Assembly (NCBI GenBank): GCA_028278125.1 | Contig: JANQEY010000209.1 | Location: 1 to 21,406 of the forward strand | Reading direction: 5' to 3' | Length of the DNA stretch: 21,406 nt | From: a bacterium | GTDB taxonomy: Bacteria; Electryoneota; Electryoneia; Electryoneales; Electryoneaceae | Shown: piece by piece, positions 6,717-15,800 of the stretch | Numbering within the stretch: the first letter of the stretch is position 1 | How the letters are laid out: every line of letters starts with the position of its first letter | Made by a program: the position numbers and the translations under genes | Notes under the pieces: model-generated | The model's database searches: none | What the model was told of the DNA's origin: nothing | The model's input: the letters and a program-made list of their open reading frames with translations, nothing else

Positions 6717-8918
6717 ATGGCGAAAAACCTGCTATTGGTTGGTTTTTTATCAATCCTCGCTCAAGTTGTACTGTTGCGGGAATTGAATGTCGCCATGTAT
6801 GGAATTGAATTGATATATATCCTTGCTCTTGGCTGGTGGCTGCTCTGGACATCAATCGGGGCCTATACAGGCAGTAGATGGCCAGCGCGGATCAGCCCAG
6901 ATACTGCAGAATTTCCCTTCTTATTCTTTCCTTTGATACTGCTTCCGAGTATCATTTTTGTCAGGGGAAACCACATCCTTTTTGGTGGAGTGCCCGGCGC
7001 ATTTCTCCCCTTTTTACACCAGGTACTAATTGTAGCCATCTCAATGCTGCCGGTTGGAATTACTGTTGGTTTAATGTTTCAGTGGTTGGCACGGATATAT
7101 GTTAAAAGCGGTAAAAGATTCACAATAGCATACGCAATAGAGTGTGCCGGTGGAACTATTGGAGGATTAGCATCAACTTTATTCCTGGTACTCAAAATTC
7201 AGAACATAACTATAGGTCTTATATGTTGTGTAACCGCACTTACAGCAATTAGAATTAAAACCAGCAAGTCCGGAAAAATTATTGCTGCTGTAATACTCGT
7301 TGGGTTAGCCGTAGTGATATTCTTCAACAGTTCTCTGGACATATCTATGACAAGATGGAACCATCCTGATCTTGTTACCAGTTCAGATACTCCATATGGT
7401 AGGATAGACATTATAAAAACAGGCGAACAGCTGTCGGTTTATGAGAATAATACTCTTTCATATGAATCGGGAGGAACTGAGGCGGAGGAACTTGTCTATT
7501 TATCCCTGGTCCAGCATCCCAATCCAGGCAAAATTCTTGTTCTAGGAGGGGGTTTTGCCGGGATCATAAATGAGCTGTACGAGTATGGATCAGCCCTGGA
7601 AAAGGATAAGCGGATCACAATCGATTATGTTGAATTAAACAGGGAACTCCTCAATCTGGTTGATCAGCATCTACCAATTCTCAGCCAGGGAAACAATAGT
7701 AACTACGAAGTAAACATTGTCCAGGATGATCCCCGTAAATTCATCCGGGCCGAAAATTTTTCTGATAAATATGATTTAATAATAATGGCACTCCCTGATC
7801 CGTACTCAGGTCAAACTAACAGGTACTACACCAGGGAATTTTTCGAATACTGCAGTAATAGAATTGACGATAACGGGATTCTGGTTTTCAGGTTGAAGTC
7901 GGCAGAAAACTACTGGACGCCTCCGATCGAAAGGAAGATGAGCAGTATCTATAAAGCGCTTGAACTGGTATTTCCTGATGTAATCGTTCTCCCCGGGGCT
8001 TCAAATATTTTTATCTCTTCCAGGAACATATTAGAACATGATCCCCAGGTTTTGGGGGAACGGTTTAATAACCTTAGCGTGGAAACACAACTTGTTACTT
8101 CACGTCTGATTGAATATCTCTATACAAATGACAGGTATTACACAATCGAAAGAATACTAGAAACTAGTGGTACCCAGCCGAATTCAGATTTACATCCTGT
8201 ATGTTATAAAAATGCACTGATAATATGGCTGTCGAAATTTTATCCGAAGCTATCATTTATAAACCATCAAAGTGAGATGGATAATGTCACGAGTGAAAAT
8301 ACCGGACAACTTGATAAAACCAGAATAGTCCCGTTTGTCGTACTTGCTGTAATTTTGATTGTCAATATTATTGTCCGACGTTATAAAAGAATAAAGTATC
8401 TTGCGCTTGTAGCCTTCGCCGGTTTTTTCTCGATGGTACTCGAGACAATACTGATTTTAAACTACCAGGTGAGAGAGGGAGTTCTTTTCCAGGACATGGG
8501 AATCTTGTTAATGATGTTTATGGCTGGATTGAGTTTCAGCGCCGCTGTTTTTGACCGATTACTGGAAAAGTCGGGTTTGCAAAATTCAATAATCATCGGC
8601 ATCGGGATTCAGACAATTGCAGTATTATTCCCTCTTCTTGTTATTCTCATTCTCACCGGTGAACAAGGGACTGGATTGATAATTACATCATTATTGATGT
8701 TTTTTACCGGGACTATTACTGCTATGATTTTTACCTATTCAGTCAGCAGACATTCACCAGGAGAACGGGCAGCTGAGACGGCTTTATATGCAGCCGACGT
8801 TACAGGAGGGTGTGGAGGTGCGGTCGCGGCAGGCCTGGTCCTGGTACCTTTTTATGGACTTGTGGATAGTTCCATTTTCATGGCGGCTATGGCATGTACG
8901 TATTTCCTCGTGATCTGA
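6717..8918 (+). CDS. Membrane protein with spermidine-synthase-like domain
   Basis: A 733-residue protein with three parts. The first 205 residues hold about six hydrophobic helices, starting at residue 4. Residues about 216-440 are a soluble Rossmann domain of the spermidine-synthase type: the AdoMet-loop-like ILVLGGGFAGIINELYEYG near 273-291, an acidic YVELN after the next strand, VQDDPRKF, and MALPDPYSGQTNRYYTREFF in the catalytic-loop position. Residues about 538-733 hold five or so further helices ending in a Gly/Ala-rich segment (DVTGGCGGAVAAG). This architecture matches the membrane-fused spermine/spermidine synthase-like family, whose substrate is generally unknown. It follows the Memo-AMMECR1 gene by 17 bases, with no clear ribosome site before the ATG, consistent with coupled translation. 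It need not make polyamines; transfer of an aminopropyl-like or methyl group at the membrane is possible. Confidence 0.85.
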   Translation: MAKNLLLVGFLSILAQVVLLRELNVAMYGIELIYILALGWWLLWTSIGAYTGSRWPARISPDTAEFPFLFFPLILLPSIIFVRGNHILFGGVPGAFLPFLHQVLIVAISMLPVGITVGLMFQWLARIYVKSGKRFTIAYAIECAGGTIGGLASTLFLVLKIQNITIGLICCVTALTAIRIKTSKSGKIIAAVILVGLAVVIFFNSSLDISMTRWNHPDLVTSSDTPYGRIDIIKTGEQLSVYENNTLSYESGGTEAEELVYLSLVQHPNPGKILVLGGGFAGIINELYEYGSALEKDKRITIDYVELNRELLNLVDQHLPILSQGNNSNYEVNIVQDDPRKFIRAENFSDKYDLIIMALPDPYSGQTNRYYTREFFEYCSNRIDDNGILVFRLKSAENYWTPPIERKMSSIYKALELVFPDVIVLPGASNIFISSRNILEHDPQVLGERFNNLSVETQLVTSRLIEYLYTNDRYYTIERILETSGTQPNSDLHPVCYKNALIIWLSKFYPKLSFINHQSEMDNVTSENTGQLDKTRIVPFVVLAVILIVNIIVRRYKRIKYLALVAFAGFFSMVLETILILNYQVREGVLFQDMGILLMMFMAGLSFSAAVFDRLLEKSGLQNSIIIGIGIQTIAVLFPLLVILILTGEQGTGLIITSLLMFFTGTITAMIFTYSVSRHSPGERAAETALYAADVTGGCGGAVAAGLVLVPFYGLVDSSIFMAAMACTYFLVI

Positions 8919-9046
8919 TTGATTTGACATTCTCTTAGTGTAATAATTATTCAGTTACTTGCGGTAAAAAACTAAATATATCATATTGTTTGCTAATATT
9001 ACGCGCATAGAAATGCTCAGGTTATACGGGATTGGAGAAAATCCAG

Positions 9047-9805
9047 ATGTCTAACGATCTAGTGAAATTTCAAGGTCACGTTATCGAGTGTATTACTGTC
9101 GATTTCTGGAACACTATCGCCAGTGACAGGGATTTCGTCTCCAGGCTGGAAGAACGTGCGACAGCTGCGCAGAAATGGTTTGCGGATATAGGGCATGATA
9201 TCGGTATGGATGTCATGAGAAAGCTGTTTGATGATTTCTCCGAAGAGTGGAGTTATCTCTGACGAGAGACACAACGAACAGCAGGTCCCCTTGACCTTGT
9301 TGGCCATCTTGTCAGCGAACTGAAAATCAAACTCAAACCCCGTGAAGTCCAGGATCTGAAAGAATGTATTGAAAAAGTAATTCTGGACTTACCGCCTGAA
9401 CTTGTTGATGGGGCCGTCGAATCAATCCAGAAACTTCATAAAACCTTACCAATCGCGTTAATTTGTGACACGGGTGTCAGTGGTCCGGATATGGTTGATG
9501 AACTGTTACGAAGATGGAATTTATTTAACCATATAGATGATCGTATCTATTCCCTCCAGGTAGGTGTATCAAAACCTAACGCGGTCATATTCAAAGCAGC
9601 TCTCAATGCGCTTGGTGATATTCAGCCAAATAGAGCCCTTCACATCGGTGACCTTGAAGAGACTGATGTTAAAGGCGCAAAAGATTCTGGAATGTTTGCC
9701 GTGCGTTTTGACTGGAAAAAATGCAAGGAAGAACACAATAAAAAATCAAAAGCAGACTTGGTTGTAGAGAGCTGGGAGGAATTTACATCCTCTCTTTCAG
9801 AATAG
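9047..9805 (+). pseudogene. HAD-family hydrolase interrupted by an in-frame TGA
   Basis: One continuous reading frame of 252 codons encodes a haloacid-dehalogenase-like hydrolase, except for TGA at 9260-9262 (codon 72). Motif I is VDFWNT (D19, with Trp in place of the second Asp, as in some HAD subfamilies). Motif II is LICDTG (T142), motif III VSKP (K176), and motif IV HIGDLEETDVKGA (D202, D207). Motif I is in the cap-proximal half before the TGA, and the others are after it, so neither half alone would be active. The chosen ATG at 9047 has GGAG at 9034-9037; a TTG at 9032 is a weaker start. No other stop or frameshift interrupts it, and the motifs are intact, so the lesion is recent, a sequence error, or read through. 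Sequence around the TGA (Trp-Ser-Tyr-Leu-stop-Arg-Glu-Thr-Gln-Arg-Thr) would be compatible with a lost Trp (TGG to TGA) or Arg (CGA to TGA). Confidence 0.8.
9277..9301 (+). other. Hairpin 14 bases after the in-frame TGA
   Basis: AACA (9277-9280) pairs with TGTT (9298-9301), and AGGTC (9283-9287) pairs with GACCT (9293-9297), closing a CCCTT loop with a two-base bulge. It sits where a bacterial SECIS would sit, but the loop lacks the guanines typical of SECIS elements. It may be chance. Confidence 0.3.
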
Positions 9806-9825
9806 TATAAAGCTAATAGTATTTC

Positions 9826-12800
9826 TTACTTCACGTAAAATATCTTCTTTATCTCCGAACGCCCATCTTTTGAAACGGCACGTATAAAATAAATCCCGGC
9901 AGCATTATATGTCGCGTTCCAGATTAACCGGTGATACCCTGCTTCATAAGATCTGTCTGCCAGTTTTGCGACTTGTCTTCCCAACAGATCATATATTTCA
10001 ACCTTCAGCTTACCTGAAACCGGAACACCGATAACCATCTCTATCGCCGTGTTAAATGGGTTGGGATAAGCAGCTACCACAGAGAACTTTTCAGGTACAC
10101 CGGATGGCAACCAGCTCAGCTCATCTTCGGGGTTTTCCAGCCAGAAATTATACGTCTCTCTACACCAAGTAGTGTCTCCACCCGATACAGCTGTCACAAA
10201 CCAGTTAACCTCAAGAGGATCATGCCATGAAACAATACCTGCGGAATCAGCTATATTGATCCAGAAATTTGTCCCGGTCAAATTTTCCAGCTCAATAGTT
10301 ACCGAGGTGCTATCGGTTAGATGGATTATAAATTCGGTAGCATAAATTACCAGGTTGTCTTCGGGATCAGGATCAATTGATCTCTCCCATTGGAAGTTAA
10401 TTTCATTGGGTACTGACCAGGCTACCTGTGAACTGTCTTCGGGCTCCAGCAGGTTAAACGTTGAAGGTGGCTCAGGTATTGAAACTGAAAAGAGCCTGGA
10501 TTCCTCTGAGATAGTTTCACGCAGGAATGTATCTAATGCTTTTACCCGCCACCAGTATGATTGATCGTCATCAAAATCTGGAATTTCAACGATAGTATCT
10601 GAGCCCGTGGATATAAGCAACGGATCAGAGAATCCCGAGGTATGCGATATCTCGACAAAGTATTCAATAGAATCTTCGGTCACTTCATCATGAGCCGGTT
10701 TCCAACTGAAATCTATATTCGATGTATTAATAATATCGCCGAAATCCGGATGGATAAGGGAAAACGCTTCCGGAGCGTTATAAATATATCGTTCGAAAAA
10801 CCAGCCATCTTCAGGATCTGCGAAAGTTCCGGCAGTATTGGAATCTACAGCTTTTACCTTCCAGTAAATGGTTTCGTTGTTCCCCTCACTGTCAAGCTCA
10901 TTAGTTGATTCTTCACGATCGTCATTTCCCGCGAACGATAATTTAGCTGATAGACCATTATTGTTTTTCCGGGTTCTATTTCCTGATCGCTGGAGAATGC
11001 TGGTGGTATCCCAGACGTAAAAAGTGTCAGGTATCCCTGTAATAGAATCCAACTCTGAAAAATCCGGTTCATTTGACCAGTAGATAGTGTAGCTGAGAAC
11101 ACTGTCGACCGGGTCAGGATCATATGATCTGTACCACGCCAATTCCGGGGCAACACCAATTACAAGGTCGCCCTCAACAGGGAATGCAAGCTCGAATTGA
11201 GACGGTGCTTCCGGCACACCTATACTGAATGTAGATATACCATCAGCCCAGGTGCCCTCACTGTTCGTGTCACGCGCATGGATCGTCCAGTAATAGGTGC
11301 TGTCGTCAACAGCTCCAAAAGTAAACGAAGTGTCCGTAATTCCAGTGGCGTATGGATTACCCGGATCTTCATCGAATGGCATCAGGCTTATATATAAATC
11401 ATATGTGATCTCGTCACCGGGATCAGGATCTACAGTCGACTCCCATTCGAGAACCACCTCAGAATTTTGAATCACATCGTAATTTTGCGGTGACAATAAC
11501 CCAAAGGATTCAGGAGTTTGCGGAATGCTAATCCCGAATGAATAGCTGTTGTTGTCAATTGGATTCTGATTTGACGGTCTGCCAAAAGTCAGTCCGTCCA
11601 CTGCCCGGACATACCAGTATACAATAACGTCGTCAGGCAATTCATCGAGCTCTTTGGCAGATTTATTCCGCTCCAGAATTGAACCGTTTATTGCCTGTTT
11701 GGAAGATTTAATGAGCTGTTCGCCTTTATCCCTATTTTTACCTAATAATACATCTTCAGTTAAGGTGTAGAATGTATCAGCTATGGAAACAACGGAATCT
11801 GGATCTGTAAAACCGGGATCGTTAATCGACCAGATCAGGTTATAGGTAATAGGAACTCCTTCGTTCAGGTCGATTGACGAATACCAGGCGAATGTAGGGG
11901 TAGAGGTTTCCACTAATGATTCGTCTGTGGGTAAACTGAGGTCAAATGTAGTCGGTAGCTCATATATCTCGGTACTGAAATCCCAGGTTTGAACTGACCA
12001 TGTACCGGGGGTATTCGTGTCGGTGGCACGAATCCTCCAGGTGTAAGTGGTATCATCAAAGGGGAATTCATAATTAAAAAATGTTGTATCTATGTCCTGT
12101 CCGGCAATCCAGGGTTCGGTATCCGGCATTGACACTACTACAGTGTAGGTAATCGGATCACCGGGATCAGGATCTTCAGATTCTTCCCATTCCAGATGTA
12201 CGGTTGGAGTGTGAATTAACGCGTTATTTTCAGGAGAATACAGCCGAAATATGCCCGGCGGCTCAGGGAAATAGGTCTGGAAATTGAGTGTATCCAGTGC
12301 CCAGGTCTGCGCCCCGGTTTCATCTTCTGCCAGGATAGTCCATGACCAGTCCTGGTCATCATTCCAGAGATTGACTGTATGTATTGTATCAGTCAAGCCA
12401 AGAGCGATACCCTGGAATACACCGTCACCTTCCCTTAAATACAGGTCATAGGTTACCTCTTCACCAGGATCGGGATCAACAGGTGATTCCCATACCAGGG
12501 TAATTTGAGGATCCGGTTCCTGGGAACCATTCGGTGGGAAGAGTAAATGGAATGATCCCGGGGGCTCAGGATAGTACACGCTGAAGACCCAATCAGGCTC
12601 AGGTCCGGCTATTGTAATTTCTCCAAAGCTGTCAATGGCGAATAAACGCCAGTATATATCGACATCGTCCGGTAACAATTCGTCCAATTCGTCTTTATTC
12701 CAGTTCTGATTTTCAAATGCCTGGAAAACCAGTTCTTCCTCAAAAGTGTAGAATGTATCGGCAATTCCTTCGATTAATGTGGAGTTTGTGAAGTCATCTG

Positions 12801-15800
12801 AGAGCGACCACTCGAGTGAATAAGTGATCTCGTCCCCTGGATCGACATCTTCTGCCGTCTGCCAGGTTAGAGTAGGCCCCAGTGTATCGACAACAGCGCC
12901 ATTTTCCGGGCTCAGTTTGCTGAAATCTTCAGGAGGATCAGGAATAAAAACGCTGAACCAACGGGACTCATCGGACTCGACACTGTCATCGAGAACAGCG
13001 TCAAGTGCAAATACCCTCCACCATACCAAAGCCCCATCAGTCATAAATGGTGCCGAGATGACAGGATTGAGTACATCTTCGTCATATGGACCGTAAACAT
13101 GTTCTATATTAAATGCCGGATCTTCACCAAGGTGAATCGTATACTGAACTTCCTGCCCTTCATCTGGATCACCATTATGTTCCCAGTCGAATGCCATACT
13201 CCCGTCAAAACTTGTGTCACCATTTGCGGGGGAGATCAGGTTGAAACTATTCGGAAGAAGCTCATCTGTGACAGTAAAATGCCAGACAGAATCGGGACCA
13301 GACCAGGTTCCGTCAGTATTCTGATCTACCGCCAACACATGCCAGTAAATGGTTGTGTTTTCCTCAATCACTCCTCCCGGGAATGTGACCTCGGCTTCAT
13401 TAAGGCCTGTAACGTAGGCTACATCACTGAAATCGGGATCAGTAGCCCACTCGACCGTATAGGTGATAAAATCACCGGGATCAGGATCAGTGGTTTCCTC
13501 CCAGGTAAGCGTGGGGGTATAATCGTCAGTCAATGTTCCATTCAGCGGTGTAAGCAGATTAAAAGAAGCAGGAGATTCAGGTACATAAGTCCTGAATCCG
13601 TTTATAGTGTTTGATTGTGTACTATCGTCGAGTTCAGCATCGTACGCAAATACTCGCCACCAGTATTGACGGTCATCCTCGAGCCAGGGTTCTATAATGG
13701 TGGGAAATACTCCTTCACCATAAGGACCGTAAACATGATTCAGGAAAAATATGGGATCTTCTGATATATGGACATTGTACTGCACTTCCTGTCCAAAATC
13801 TGGATCGCCGTTATTCTCCCAGGTGAATGTTATTTCGATAGTCTCACTGGTGTCGTCATCACCGGGAAATATTAGATCAAACGGATCAGGCATATTGGGA
13901 ATATGGACAAAGAATGACCATGATTCTGTTGACCAGGTCTCAGCCAGTGTTTCATCAACAGCCCTGATTTTCCACCAGTACCAGGTTTCGTCAGTCAACC
14001 AGGCTTCGTTCAATACAGGGAATTCCCCTTCGTTGTATGGGCCAATTACTGTTTCATCTATGAATCCCGCGGTTTCTGACAAATGGATATAGTATAAAAC
14101 ATCCTGATCGGGATCCGGATCGCCATTATTTTCCCATTCCAGGGCAACTGTTCCATCGACTTCCGATAAAGAACCGTCAGGAGGCGATATTAAACTGAAA
14201 GGACTTGGAGGTTGTTCATACTCTACATCAAATGACCAGTACGGATCAGGACCAGACCATGTACCGGCTGTGTTCAGGTCTACAGCATGAACACGCCAGT
14301 AAACAGTCGAATTATCCGGTAGCAATGGAATGATATAGAAGTTATCCGTCAAGCCGGCAATAATTGTAGCATCTGTGAAATCTTCATCTAATGCCCATTC
14401 AACTGTGTAAGTCAAAACATCTCCGGGATCAGGATCGGTTGTTGATTCCCAGGATAGCGTTGGATTCAGAACTATTACCGTCTCACCGTTAACGGGGTTC
14501 AGTAAATCAAAATCAAGAGGTGGCTCAGGCTCATATACACTGAATGACAATGTGTCGTTTGCCCAGGTTCCCGGTGAATTAAGGTCTGCAGCTCTGATTG
14601 ACCAGTAGTACGATTCATCATCAATAGCGGCGAATGTATAATTCGATAGCAACAATCCAATGGCTACTGGTGCACCCAGGTCATCCTGATCAGTTGATAC
14701 ATGAACTTCGTATGTTACTTCATCATCAGGATCAGGATCAGTTGTTGGTTCCCAAAGTAAAATAACATCAGTACTTGGTGAGATATATCCGTCTTCAGGA
14801 GAAAACAGGTCAAATGGATCTGGGGCTGTTGGAGTATCAACCGTAAAACTCCATGTTTCAATTGACCATGATTCCAGGAGATCAAGGTCAACTGCACGGA
14901 TTCGCCAATAATATATGGTGTCAGCGGGAGCAGTAAATGTATAGGTGGTATCATAAATATCTGTCTCTACCGGCAAGCCAAAATCGAACGGATCGGTAGA
15001 TACGAAAACTTCGTAAAATAAAATATCGCCAGGATCCGGATCAGTCGCAGCATTCCAGGTCAGTTCAATATCCTGTACTGTCGAGAGGTATCCATCAGCC
15101 GGGGATACAAGGTTGAATGGATCAGGATCCTGGGGAAGTGCTATGGCAAAATCCCATTTTGCAGATAACCTTCCGCCTGTGTTCGTGTCAACCGCATGAA
15201 TCCGCCAATGATAAACCGTGTTATCCATACCTGTATAGAGATATGTCGTATCAGTCAATCCCGATGCTATTGGAGGACCGAGGTCATCAGGATTTGTTGA
15301 TACGTAAACATCGTAATAGATGGAGTCGCCAGGATCAGGATCTGAGGTTGATCGCCACACCAGTGATATTTCTGTGTCGTTAGTTCCCCAGCCATCCGGA
15401 GGTGCAACAAGATCGAATGCATAGGGTAAATCAGCGTAGTAGATTGAAATACTCCACAACTCGGTTGACCAGACAGTTAGTAAGTCTGAGTCGACTGCAC
15501 GCACTCTCCACCAGTATTCAGTGTCATCTTCGCCATCAAAGATATAGAAGGTGTTTGTTAAACCGGTCGCCACCGGTGGACCTAAATCGAGAGGATTTTC
15601 CGATATATATATTTCGTATGTTAAATCTTCAGTGATATCCGGATCGATCGGCTCTTCCCAGATAAAAGTTATCGTAGTATCTGCGGATACCGTACCGCTG
15701 TCAGGCAGCAACAGGCTGAACTGGCCAGGGGCCTGGGGAATGTCTACTATAAAACTCCACTGATCAGTAGCCCATACACCCGGTGAATTTGAATCAATTG

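Noticed and set aside
9047..9805. Genome-wide reassignment of TGA to an amino acid
   Set aside because: TGA ends the radical SAM, Memo-AMMECR1 and membrane synthase-like genes at natural C-termini, and TGG is used for Trp.
13099..13614. 171-codon plus-strand frame opposite the giant gene
   Set aside because: It lies fully inside the minus-strand repeat gene. It has low-complexity content from the mirror of the DPDPGD repeats and no ribosome site or family resemblance.
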